This document shows, piece after piece, positions 8,646-16,842 of a stretch of 64,000 nt of DNA. The first letter of the stretch is position 1, and every line of letters starts with the position of its first letter. This stretch comes from CAWIHS01 sp963836005 (GTDB taxonomy: Bacteria; Pseudomonadota; Gammaproteobacteria; GRL18): the NCBI GenBank assembly GCA_963836005.1, contig CAWIHS010000001.1, positions 434,001 to 498,000 of the forward strand, given 5' to 3'. The position numbers and the translations under genes were made by a program. The notes beneath the pieces were generated by a model. The model saw only the letters and a list, made by a program, of their open reading frames with translations, did no database searches and was not told where the DNA came from.

Positions 8646-10154
8646 TTAGCTATTGTGTATCCCGAGGATTTCATTTTCTTTTAGCAGCTCTCCCTGTTTG
8701 GCCAGATCATTGCGGCGCTTATCAATTGACTCCAGATACAGTTGATCAATATCATCCGTAACATATTTTCCGTTAAACACTGAAGCATCGAATTTCTTGA
8801 TTGATTTATTGCCGCGCCTGGCTGCTTTGATCAGATCCGCCAGATCCTGATAGATTAACCAGTCAACACCTAATTCTTTGGCAATTTCCTTGTTGCTGCG
8901 ATTATAGGCTACAAATTCAGTAGGGCTCGGCATATCGATGCCATAGACATTAGGAAATTTAACCGGAGGCGAAGCTGAAGCAAAATAAACTTTTTTCGCC
9001 CCTGCATCCCGAGCCATTTTAACAATCTGACTGGATGTCGTACCTCTAACGATAGAATCATCGACTAACAGAACATTGCGCCCTTTGAATTCAAGATCCA
9101 TAGCATTGAGTTTCTGTTTCACCGAATGTTTGCGCTGTTTTTGCCCAGGCATAATAAAAGTGCGCCCAATGTAACGATTTTTCATAAAACCTTCACGATA
9201 ACGCACACCCAGTGTATTCGCCAGTTCCAGTGCCGATGAGCGACTGGTATCAGGAATCGGCATCACTACATCAATATCATGCCGAGGATATTTTTTAAGT
9301 ATTTTCCTGGCCAAAGCCTCACCCATTCTCAGGCGCGCTTTGTAGACCGAGATATTGTCCATTATAGAATCCGGTCTGGCAAAATAGACATGTTCAAAAA
9401 GGCAGGGATTGAGGCTTGGATTTTCAGCACATTGTTTAACAAACAACTTACCTTCATTGGTGATTACCACAGCTTCCCCCGGTTTGATATCATCTATCAA
9501 TTCATACCCAAGCACATCCAGGGCGACGCTTTCCGACGCAATGCAGTATTCTATCCCCTGATTCGTGTCCCGTTTACCGTAAACGATAGGGCGTATTCCA
9601 TGCGGATCTCTAAAGCCAACAATTCCAAAACCGGCAATTAAAACGACATTTGCATAAGCACCCCGGCAACGACGGTGAACTGCACTGATCGCACTAAACA
9701 CATCCATCTCATCAATTTTTAGCTTATGAATAGCCTCAAGCTCATGAGCAAAGATATTGAGCAGGACTTCTGAATCAGAATCTGTATTTAAATGACGTAA
9801 ATCCTGTTTATATATCTCTTCGGTCAGCTGAAGCGTATTTGTCAGATTGCCATTATGCGCCAGTGCTATACCATAAGGCGAATTTACGTACAGGGGCTGG
9901 GCTTCTGCAGATGAAGAGCATCCTGCTGTAGGATAGCGAACATGCCCGATACCCACCTGCCCTACTAATCGCCTCATATCAGCAGAAGAAAAAACATCCC
10001 TGGCCAGACCATTATCCTTACGCAAATAGAATCGGCCCTTATCTGATGTCACAATGCCGGCAGCATCTTGCCCTCGATGCTGCAGAACTGTTAAACCGTC
10101 ATAAAGTTCCTGATTGACATTGTGTTTTGCAACAATACCAATAATGCCACACAT
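8646..10154 (-). CDS. purF: Amidophosphoribosyltransferase
   Basis: First committed enzyme of purine synthesis: transfers ammonia from glutamine to PRPP to give phosphoribosylamine. The N-terminal class II glutaminase domain starts MCGIIGIVAK with catalytic Cys2 directly after Met, so there is no propeptide, as in the E. coli type. RGQDAAGI and the glutamine-loop HNGNLTN follow. The C-terminal phosphoribosyltransferase domain has the PRPP motif VLLVDDSIVRGTTS (about residue 365). At 502 residues it matches the E. coli type (505). It is the last gene of the cvpA-purF end of the conserved minus-strand block, 33 bp after cvpA. Confidence 0.97.
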   Translation of the reverse strand: MCGIIGIVAKHNVNQELYDGLTVLQHRGQDAAGIVTSDKGRFYLRKDNGLARDVFSSADMRRLVGQVGIGHVRYPTAGCSSSAEAQPLYVNSPYGIALAHNGNLTNTLQLTEEIYKQDLRHLNTDSDSEVLLNIFAHELEAIHKLKIDEMDVFSAISAVHRRCRGAYANVVLIAGFGIVGFRDPHGIRPIVYGKRDTNQGIEYCIASESVALDVLGYELIDDIKPGEAVVITNEGKLFVKQCAENPSLNPCLFEHVYFARPDSIMDNISVYKARLRMGEALARKILKKYPRHDIDVVMPIPDTSRSSALELANTLGVRYREGFMKNRYIGRTFIMPGQKQRKHSVKQKLNAMDLEFKGRNVLLVDDSIVRGTTSSQIVKMARDAGAKKVYFASASPPVKFPNVYGIDMPSPTEFVAYNRSNKEIAKELGVDWLIYQDLADLIKAARRGNKSIKKFDASVFNGKYVTDDIDQLYLESIDKRRNDLAKQGELLKENEILGIHNS

Positions 10155-10170
10155 AGTAAGTTACCTATAA

Positions 10171-10200
10171 TCTAGTAATGAATTAGTCTAGTAATGAATT
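10171..10200. repeat. Short direct duplication at the cvpA stop codon
   Basis: TCTAGTAATGAATT occurs at 10171-10184 and again at 10187-10200, a 16-bp period. The second copy covers the last codons and stop of cvpA; the first is outside the gene. It looks like a small tandem duplication that left the reading frame intact. Confidence 0.8.
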
Positions 10201-10685
10201 TTAGCCGCAATATCAGTGGGCAGAAACTCTTTCATTGCTAATGCCAAATGCTGAAAATGAACGATCAATACTGATTCTTTCCACCATGGATCCTGAGGCA
10301 CCATGGTAAATCCAGCCAGCAAGACCAGGATACCCACAATAATGATCCCTCTGACTATGCCAAATAGCATACCGATGCTTCTGTCAGTGCCAGACAGACC
10401 CGTTTGATCTACAATGGCAGCTATCAAATTAGTCACCAGGGCCGCCATTATCAAAGTTATAATGAACAGCACAGCAAAAGCCACCAGGGATAAAATTGAT
10501 GGCGGCAAATCCAGCCTGGGAGATAATAACGCGACCATAGGATCCATATAATAGAAACTCACCCAGATAGCCAGAAACCAGCCAGCAAGAGACAGCGCCT
10601 CACGAACAAATCCTCTCATCAGGCTGATAACCATTGATATGACAATAATGCTAATAATAATATAATCAGGCCAGATCAGAACCAT
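10188..10685 (-). CDS. cvpA: CvpA family inner-membrane protein
   Basis: A 165-residue membrane protein of the CvpA family, named for colicin V production in E. coli; its molecular function is not settled. Four hydrophobic segments are seen: about residues 6-22, 30-45, 65-90 and 104-127. The family signature RGFVREALSLAGWFLAIW lies in the first loop and second helix. It sits directly upstream of purF, the usual place in gammaproteobacteria, and would be co-transcribed with it. The short C-terminus after the last helix (about 38 residues) is probably cytoplasmic. Confidence 0.93.
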   Translation of the reverse strand: MVLIWPDYIIISIIVISMVISLMRGFVREALSLAGWFLAIWVSFYYMDPMVALLSPRLDLPPSILSLVAFAVLFIITLIMAALVTNLIAAIVDQTGLSGTDRSIGMLFGIVRGIIIVGILVLLAGFTMVPQDPWWKESVLIVHFQHLALAMKEFLPTDIAAKIHY

Positions 10686-10757
10686 GCAAAAGACTCATCT
10701 GCTGCTTTATTTTTGGTAAGTGTATCAAAGTTCTTCCATCGAGTTTATTCATTGCTA

Positions 10758-11426
10758 TCAGCTTTTATACCTGACAATGGAGCCTTTTAAATTATTCTGC
10801 TTTAATAATTTATCACGATTATTTTCTGCTTCATCATAGTTCAGAAACGGTCCCACCCGGACACGATACCTTAGGCCCGAAGAGATCGTCACAGATTCAA
10901 TATAAGCCTTAAAATTTTCTTTCCGCAATTTATCCCTAAGGCTAAAGGCATTGTTTTTATGACTAAAACTGCCAACCTGTATAGTATAAGCGGTGTCAAT
11001 AACTGGGGTTTCTGGCTTGCTGGCGGTTTTATAATTCGCTGCAGAGGACTTATGTTTCACTTCCGTGTTACTGGATTGTGCCGGTTTGGCTATTACCTTA
11101 ACGGTTTGATCCTGTTGGCTGTCGGCGTTACCAGTCTGAACAGCAGCCTGCTCAATCTCTGATTTTGATTGAGCTGTTCCCGGTGTTAATTCTTCTACCG
11201 GTCTGACAGTCACCGGTGCTGGCTGATACCTGGGTTTTGGCTTTGCTACAGGTGCTATTTCCTTATCGAGATGCGAAGGCAGGACAGGTATATTACTATT
11301 GCTGATATCCTGTTGTTGTTCCTTGCCGCCATCCAGTAATAGAGGAATAATAATGACCCCCAGGGAAACCAGCACAATGGCACCCACGATGCGCTGTTTG
11401 ATATTAACATCAGACTTTTCGCTCAT
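10758..11426 (-). CDS. dedD: SPOR-domain protein, DedD-like
   Basis: Probable cell-division accessory protein of the DedD type; in E. coli DedD binds denuded septal peptidoglycan. The 222-residue product has a short cytoplasmic N-terminus, one membrane helix (RIVGAIVLVSLGVIIIPLLL, about 12-31), a Pro/Gln/Lys/Thr-rich linker, and a C-terminal SPOR domain (about 145-222: YTIQVGSFSHKNNAFSLRDK and YRVRVGPFLNYDEAENNRDK). Topology and domain order are those of DedD. It lies between folC and cvpA, the standard gammaproteobacterial position, 12 bp after folC. Confidence 0.92.
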   Translation of the reverse strand: MSEKSDVNIKQRIVGAIVLVSLGVIIIPLLLDGGKEQQQDISNSNIPVLPSHLDKEIAPVAKPKPRYQPAPVTVRPVEELTPGTAQSKSEIEQAAVQTGNADSQQDQTVKVIAKPAQSSNTEVKHKSSAANYKTASKPETPVIDTAYTIQVGSFSHKNNAFSLRDKLRKENFKAYIESVTISSGLRYRVRVGPFLNYDEAENNRDKLLKQNNLKGSIVRYKS

Positions 11427-11437
11427 ATATCAGTCCG

Positions 11438-12823
11438 TCATTTAAAAAGGTTAGATTTCAGGGCCTCAGCAACGGTATAAAACGAGCCAAAAACTATTAT
11501 TGTGTCATTACCCATCTGCTCTGCTGCCCCTAGTTGCTTATCACAACCATGGGTTAAATCCTCATAAGCCTGTAAAAAATTATTAAAACAGTGTATTGAA
11601 CTGGCTTTTGCCGGATTTATTTCGACTAATAACTGCTTTATCTGCTCTGCTTTCATCGCCCTTGAAGTATTGAGTTCAATAATACGCCAGCTTGCAACGA
11701 TGTCCTGCATAATTTCCAGCACCCGTCGAACATCCTTATCTTTGAGCATACCCATAATAGCATGTACTTTACCAGTAATAACCATACTGCTTAACATGCT
11801 TTTTAACTGACTCACTGACTGGACATTATGCGCCACATCCAGAATCACCATTGGGTGTTGAGAAACGATTTGAAAACGTCCGCTGATACGGACATTTAAC
11901 AAGCCGCGTTTGATCTCAGCCAGTGTCAGGGGGTGTTTGTCTTTCAGCAATACGGTCGCCATAATGGCATTTGCCGCATTGTTTAACTGAATTTCGCCCC
12001 TGATCCCGGGCCAGGGCAAATTACACATTTCGAGCTGCGGCTCGTTTGAACCTGGATCATTTCCCATTCCAGACAGCCACTGCCAGTCATTTACCGGCCC
12101 CTGAGCCTGTACATTTTCAACCCGGTAGGCATCCCCAAATTGATATAAATGGATGTTTTTTTTAGCGACAAGATGCTTAATGCTCTCAGGCATATTAACA
12201 TCACCATATATTGCCGGTCTATTTTGTCTGTATATTCCTGCTTTTTCCAGACCTATGCTGTTGAGGTCATTTCCCAGCCAGTCCTGGTGATCAATATCTA
12301 CCGTAGTGATAATCGGCATATCGGGCTCAACGATATTCACTGCATCGAGTCTGCCGCCGAGACCTACCTCAAGGATAATAATTTGACACTGACAATGCAG
12401 AAAAATATCGATAGCCGCTAAAGTCGCAAACTCAAAATAGGTGAGTGAAATGGCTCCTCTTGCTTGATCAATACGTGCAAAGGAATCGCACAGCTGCGTA
12501 TCAGAAACAACTTCACGATTGATTTTAAAACGTTCGTTATACGACAATATATGAGGAGATGTATAGCTACCAACCCTGTAACCAGCTTCACTATAAATGG
12601 ATTCTAAAATTGCAACCGTAGAACCTTTCCCATTTGTACCTGCAACGGTGATCACTGTAGCGGGCAGTTGAATCGGATGCGTGATTTTTGCCGTTATACC
12701 GAGCAGTTTTAGAAGTACCGCTTTAACCCGATCCAGTCCAAGATCAATACTCGACGGATGCAATGTTTCCTGCCAGTCAAGCCAATCCTGCAGAGACTGT
12801 TTCTGCTCAGCACTGTTAATCAT
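11438..12823 (-). CDS. folC: Dihydrofolate synthase / folylpolyglutamate synthase
   Basis: Bifunctional cytosolic ligase that makes dihydrofolate from dihydropteroate and adds glutamates to folates. The ATP-binding P-loop VAGTNGKGSTVAILESI (about residues 58-75) and the Mur-ligase-type segments LEVGLGGRLDAVN (about 150) and TTVDIDHQDWLGND are clear. The C-terminal domain has ILDVAHNVQS and AIMGMLKDKDV. At 461 residues it is somewhat longer than E. coli FolC (422), with a longer central part. It lies between accD and the dedD-like gene in the conserved order. Confidence 0.95.
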   Translation of the reverse strand: MINSAEQKQSLQDWLDWQETLHPSSIDLGLDRVKAVLLKLLGITAKITHPIQLPATVITVAGTNGKGSTVAILESIYSEAGYRVGSYTSPHILSYNERFKINREVVSDTQLCDSFARIDQARGAISLTYFEFATLAAIDIFLHCQCQIIILEVGLGGRLDAVNIVEPDMPIITTVDIDHQDWLGNDLNSIGLEKAGIYRQNRPAIYGDVNMPESIKHLVAKKNIHLYQFGDAYRVENVQAQGPVNDWQWLSGMGNDPGSNEPQLEMCNLPWPGIRGEIQLNNAANAIMATVLLKDKHPLTLAEIKRGLLNVRISGRFQIVSQHPMVILDVAHNVQSVSQLKSMLSSMVITGKVHAIMGMLKDKDVRRVLEIMQDIVASWRIIELNTSRAMKAEQIKQLLVEINPAKASSIHCFNNFLQAYEDLTHGCDKQLGAAEQMGNDTIIVFGSFYTVAEALKSNLFK

Positions 12824-12874
12824 AAAAGCGGGCAGATGGTATTAATGAGAAGCCCCAACTTATACGCATCTTAA

Positions 12875-13729
12875 CTAAACACGCTGGTTGGTCAACATAG
12901 ACAGGATATTAACCAGTTTATCACCTATTTCATGGCGGTCGACAATCATGTCGATAGCACCATGTTCCAGCAGGAATTCGCTGCGCTGAAAACCTTCTGG
13001 CAGTTTTTCACGCACAGTCTGTTCGATGACTCTGGGGCCGGCAAAACCTATCAACGCATTGGGTTCGGCAATATTAACATCACCGAGCATGGCAAAACTG
13101 GCAGAAACCCCACCCATAGTGGGATCGGTTAAAACGGAAATAAACGGCAATCCGCTGCTGCGCATTTTGCCCAGGGCAGCACTGGTCTTTGCCATCTGCA
13201 TTAATGAAAACAGAGCCTCCTGCATTCTAGCTCCGCCGCTGGCGGCAAAGCATACAAAGGGCAACTTTTTATCAATACAATGATTTACTGCGCGTACAAA
13301 TTTCTCGCCAACGACTGAGCCCATAGAACCACCCATAAAGCGGAATTCAAATGCTGCCGCTACGAGACGAAAATCATTAATCGAGCCTTCCATGGTGATC
13401 AGGGCATCTTTTTCTGAGGTTGCTTTTTGCGCAACTGAAATTCTGTCCTTATATTTTTTACTATCCCGGAACTTCAGCAGATCTACAGGCTCAATATTTT
13501 TTGCCAGCTCCTGGATTGAATCGTCATCAAACAGATTTTCCAGTCGCTTACGGGCACCAATACGCATATGATAGCCGCATTTTGGGCAAACTTCCTGATT
13601 TCTTTCCAGTTCGACCCGATACAGTACGGAACTGCAGGATGGACATTTATCCCATAAACCTTCCGGCACGGTCTTTTTATCAGAACTTTGTGTGCTTATT
13701 AACGGCAGCAGTCGTGTAAACCAACTCAT
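12875..13729 (-). CDS. accD: Acetyl-CoA carboxylase carboxyltransferase subunit beta
   Basis: Beta subunit of the carboxyltransferase of acetyl-CoA carboxylase, which forms malonyl-CoA for fatty acid synthesis together with AccA. The N-terminal four-cysteine zinc ribbon is intact (CPSC at about residue 29 and CPKCGYH about 20 residues later). The carboxyltransferase domain follows with FAASGGARMQEALFSLMQMA (about 160-180) and GFAGPRVIEQTVREKLPEGF. The length of 284 is slightly shorter than E. coli AccD (304), mostly at the C-terminus. It sits in the trpA-accD-folC order. Confidence 0.96.
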   Translation of the reverse strand: MSWFTRLLPLISTQSSDKKTVPEGLWDKCPSCSSVLYRVELERNQEVCPKCGYHMRIGARKRLENLFDDDSIQELAKNIEPVDLLKFRDSKKYKDRISVAQKATSEKDALITMEGSINDFRLVAAAFEFRFMGGSMGSVVGEKFVRAVNHCIDKKLPFVCFAASGGARMQEALFSLMQMAKTSAALGKMRSSGLPFISVLTDPTMGGVSASFAMLGDVNIAEPNALIGFAGPRVIEQTVREKLPEGFQRSEFLLEHGAIDMIVDRHEIGDKLVNILSMLTNQRV

Positions 13730-13805
13730 ATTCGTCTTCTCTTTATAATTGTTTTCGCCAGCCAGTACGCATGGATTAAACAGTGAATCAGGATTAAAAT
13801 ATAGC

Positions 13806-14615
13806 CTAAGTATTCACATCCATAGCCTGACGCATAGATAATACAAGCTCACTGATTTTGCTGATAATTTTAGCGTTGTCCGGCGCATTCTGCTCCACCA
13901 GATTGACCAGCGCACTGCCCACAATAACAGCGTCAGAAAGTTTTGCAATGGCTGCTGCTGTTTCAGCATTTTTAATGCCAAAGCCTACGCCTACCGGTAA
14001 ATCTGTGATGGATCTTATGATATTCAATTTATCTGTTACGGCAGATATATCCAGCGCCGCGGTTCCTGTAACACCCTTAACTGAAACATAATAAATAAAG
14101 CCACTGGCATATTTACAAATCTCCTGCATCCGCTTTGGAGTTGTAGTAGGTGATAACAAAAAGATGGGATCCAGCCCGTTTTGTGTTAATTCGTGAACAT
14201 AGTCCCGGGCTTCTTCAGGCGGGATATCGACAGTTAGCACAGCATCGACTCCCGTCGCAGCAGCACGTTGGGAAAAAGCTGCATAGCCCATGATTTCTAT
14301 AGGATTCAAATACCCCATTAAAACCACTGGAGTGTCATTATTGGTTTGCCTGAATGCTGCGACCGTGGCCATAACGTCTTCCAGTGAAGTACCGTAAATC
14401 AGCGCTCGTTCACTGGCCTTTTGAATCACTGGACCATCTGCCATTGGGTCTGAAAACGGAACACCCAGTTCAATCACATCGGCACCCGCGGCCACCAGTT
14501 CATGCATCAGATCAAGAGTAATTTCCGGGTTGGGATCACCTGCTGCAATATAGGTTACCAGAGCAGTTCTGTGTTGAACTTTCAATTGCTCAAAACAAGC
14601 TTTTAAACGACTCAT
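13806..14615 (-). CDS. trpA: Tryptophan synthase alpha chain
   Basis: Cleaves indole-3-glycerol phosphate to indole and glyceraldehyde 3-phosphate; indole passes through a tunnel to TrpB. The 269-residue TIM barrel shows the signature VIELGVPFSDPMADGPVIQK with its catalytic Glu (about residue 49), and catalytic Asp in DIPPEEA (about 130). The phosphate-binding loop VGFGIKNAETAAAI (about 212-226) and VGSALVN are also present. It follows trpB with a 14-bp gap, as expected for a coupled trpFBA unit. The trpE/G/D/C genes are not in the window. Confidence 0.97.
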   Translation of the reverse strand: MSRLKACFEQLKVQHRTALVTYIAAGDPNPEITLDLMHELVAAGADVIELGVPFSDPMADGPVIQKASERALIYGTSLEDVMATVAAFRQTNNDTPVVLMGYLNPIEIMGYAAFSQRAAATGVDAVLTVDIPPEEARDYVHELTQNGLDPIFLLSPTTTPKRMQEICKYASGFIYYVSVKGVTGTAALDISAVTDKLNIIRSITDLPVGVGFGIKNAETAAAIAKLSDAVIVGSALVNLVEQNAPDNAKIISKISELVLSMRQAMDVNT

Positions 14616-14629
14616 AATATTTGTAATTC

Positions 14630-15856
14630 CTAAAATTCAATGCCATCGATAGTCGCCACGGTATGGATATCCTTGTCACCTCGGCCTGACAGGTTGACGA
14701 TAATCAACTGTTCCTTATCCATGGCTGGAGCCAGTTTCTTTACATAGGCCAGAGCATGGCTTGATTCCAGCGCCGGCATAATGCCTTCAATTTTAGTCAA
14801 ATCATGAAAAGCCGCCAGAGCTTCTTCATCTGTAACCGCGACATAATTAGTGCGGCCAATATCTTTTAACCAGGCATGTTCCGGACCTACACCGGGATAA
14901 TCAAGACCTGCAGAAATCGAATGAGTGGGAATAATCTGTCCGTGTTTGTCTTCCATCAGATAAGTGCGGTTGCCATGCAGCACTCCGGGCTTGCCGGCGC
15001 ACAGCGGGGCAGCATGTTCGCCCGTTTCGAGTCCGTGACCGGCTGCTTCAACACCATACATGGACACATCCTGATCATCTATAAACGGGTAAAACAGACC
15101 CATGGCATTGGAACCGCCGCCGACACAGGCGACCAGAGCATCAGGCAGGCGCCCTTCTTGCGCCATTATCTGCTGCCTGGCTTCCCGCCCTATCACTGCC
15201 TGAAAATCACGCACCATGGCAGGATAAGGGTGTGGCCCGGCGACTGTGCCAATAATATAAAAGGTGTTGTCAATATTGGTGACCCAGTCGCGCATCGCTT
15301 CATTCAGGGCATCCTTGAGAGTACGCGAACCAGAAGTCACCGAAACCACCCTGGCGCCCAGTAATTTCATCCGGTATACATTCAGGGCCTGACGCTGAAT
15401 ATCTTCAGCCCCCATGTAGACGACACATTCGAGACCTAATCGAGCGGCAACAGTTGCTGTTGCAACGCCATGCTGCCCGGCTCCGGTTTCAGCAATAATA
15501 CGGGTTTTACCCATGCGCTTGGCCAGCAGCATTTGACCAACGGTGTTATTGATCTTATGTGCACCGGTATGATTGAGATCTTCACGTTTTAAATATATTT
15601 TCGCACCACCCAGCTCACTGCTCCAGCGCTCTGCCAGGTAAAGCGGTGACGGACGTCCCACATAATCACTGAGGTCCTTATCCAGTTCGGCAACAAAATC
15701 TTCATCCTGAAGGTAACTGTGGTAGGCCTGTTTCAGTTCTTCCAACGGTTGCATTAAAGTTTCGGACACAAACACGCCGCCGTAGATACCAAAATGCCCT
15801 CTTTCATCCGGCATATCAGATAATTTTTTGTCTGTTAGATTACCCATTGTTGTCAT
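14630..15856 (-). CDS. trpB: Tryptophan synthase beta chain
   Basis: PLP enzyme that joins indole with serine to form tryptophan. The 408-residue product has the PLP lysine in DLNHTGAHKINNTVGQ (about residue 101), the phosphate-binding loop CVGGGSNAMGLFYPF (about 245) and GAGQHGVATATVAARLGLE. It is of the common TrpB1 type and length. The ATG at 15856 follows AAGG at a workable distance. It ends 14 bp before trpA and begins 6 bp after trpF, so trpF-trpB-trpA form one transcription unit. Confidence 0.97.
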   Translation of the reverse strand: MTTMGNLTDKKLSDMPDERGHFGIYGGVFVSETLMQPLEELKQAYHSYLQDEDFVAELDKDLSDYVGRPSPLYLAERWSSELGGAKIYLKREDLNHTGAHKINNTVGQMLLAKRMGKTRIIAETGAGQHGVATATVAARLGLECVVYMGAEDIQRQALNVYRMKLLGARVVSVTSGSRTLKDALNEAMRDWVTNIDNTFYIIGTVAGPHPYPAMVRDFQAVIGREARQQIMAQEGRLPDALVACVGGGSNAMGLFYPFIDDQDVSMYGVEAAGHGLETGEHAAPLCAGKPGVLHGNRTYLMEDKHGQIIPTHSISAGLDYPGVGPEHAWLKDIGRTNYVAVTDEEALAAFHDLTKIEGIMPALESSHALAYVKKLAPAMDKEQLIIVNLSGRGDKDIHTVATIDGIEF

Positions 15857-15862
15857 TAATCA

Positions 15863-16507
15863 TTACCTTATTTTTCCTGCTGCACGCATAAATTCAACGA
15901 TCTTATCAGGATCTTTTTTTCCTGCCTTTGCCTCGACACCGCCACTTACGTCAACCGCATAGGGATTAACTGTCTGTATAGCCCGGGCCACATTTTCAGG
16001 TGTCAGGCCACCCGCCAGAATGAGGGGTTTGGTCAGGCCTTGCGGTACCTGTCCCCAGCTAAATGACTCTCCGGTTCCTCCGGGTACGCCTTTGATATAA
16101 GTGTCAAGCAATAATCCCTGAGCCGAAGCATATTGCTGTTCAAGCTGAAACAGATCAATGCCCTCTTGCATTCGGATGGCCTTGATGTAAGGACGCTGGA
16201 ATGAAGTGCAAAAATCAGGTGTCTCCTTGCCGTGAAACTGTATTATATCAATATCCAGTTGAGCCAGTAGGCTTTCGATTTCCATGCGTGGTGCATCAAC
16301 GAATAAAGCCACCACCTTAAGAAAAGGCGGTAAATCGCGGGTGATCGCCCTGGCCTGTTCAAGCGTTACAAAACGCGCGCTGGGCGGGTAAAAAACAAGC
16401 CCTATAGCATCAGCACCCTTTTCACTGGCCAGCTGGGCATCCACGTTATTGGTGATACCACAGATTTTAACCCGTGTGATGCTAGAAAATGTGTTATTGA
16501 TGTTCAT
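15863..16507 (-). CDS. trpF: Phosphoribosylanthranilate isomerase
   Basis: Amadori isomerase of tryptophan synthesis (phosphoribosylanthranilate to the carboxyphenylamino-deoxyribulose phosphate). The monofunctional 214-residue TIM barrel shows the catalytic Cys in RVKICGITNNVDA (about residues 12-24) and catalytic Asp in LLLDTYIKGVPGGTGESFSW (about 133-152). LAGGLTPENV and VDVSGGVEAKAGKKD form the phosphate site. It is the first gene of the trpFBA unit here. In the usual gammaproteobacterial order truA lies directly upstream; here a sulfatase gene and repeats intervene. Confidence 0.96.
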   Translation of the reverse strand: MNINNTFSSITRVKICGITNNVDAQLASEKGADAIGLVFYPPSARFVTLEQARAITRDLPPFLKVVALFVDAPRMEIESLLAQLDIDIIQFHGKETPDFCTSFQRPYIKAIRMQEGIDLFQLEQQYASAQGLLLDTYIKGVPGGTGESFSWGQVPQGLTKPLILAGGLTPENVARAIQTVNPYAVDVSGGVEAKAGKKDPDKIVEFMRAAGKIR

Positions 16508-16614
16508 TTTCCCCTCAGCTGATCATCACCAGGGCCCTGAATCAAAGCTATTAAAACAGATAATTATCCCATATTTTATGCTAATTTCATACTCAATAGT
16601 TTGTGACATAATTT

Positions 16615-16666
16615 TTCAGCGTAACTAGTGTGCATCTATAAACGTATGGACACTGGATACGCTGAA
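16615..16666. repeat. Miniature composite of family A and family B ends
   Basis: TTCAGCGTA (16615-16623) and TACGCTGAA (16658-16666) form an outer inverted repeat equal to the inner part of the family A ends. Inside lie CTAGTGTGCATC (16625) and GTATGGACACTGG (16644), resembling the ends of family B. It may be a decayed nested element. The rest of the 335-bp gap 16508-16842, apart from the terminator at 16784, shows nothing recognisable. Confidence 0.4.
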
Positions 16667-16783
16667 CAAGTTAATTTGTCACAAAAAAGCATTTTTTATC
16701 GACCATTAAACCGCCAGGATATTCCTGCTGGCATAGCATCCACGTCCTGCTCACACGCTTATTTTTATGTCCGTTGAGGCCAT

Positions 16784-16815
16784 AAAAAACCGCAGACGAT
16801 TATCTCGAATGCGGC
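16784..16815 (-). terminator. Intrinsic terminator after the sulfatase gene
   Basis: On the minus strand CCGCA and TGCGG enclose a partly paired TTCGA/TCG region, followed by TTTTTT (the A run at 16784-16789). It starts about 28 nt after the sulfatase stop codon, so the sulfatase transcript probably ends here and trpF has its own promoter. Confidence 0.65.
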
Positions 16816-16842
16816 TTTATGTTAACAATTTATGCGTATCAG

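Noticed and set aside
8420..8674. 84-codon open frame on the minus strand with a hydrophobic stretch
   Set aside because: It starts inside purF, lacks a ribosome binding site, and the plus-strand terminator hairpin falls inside it.
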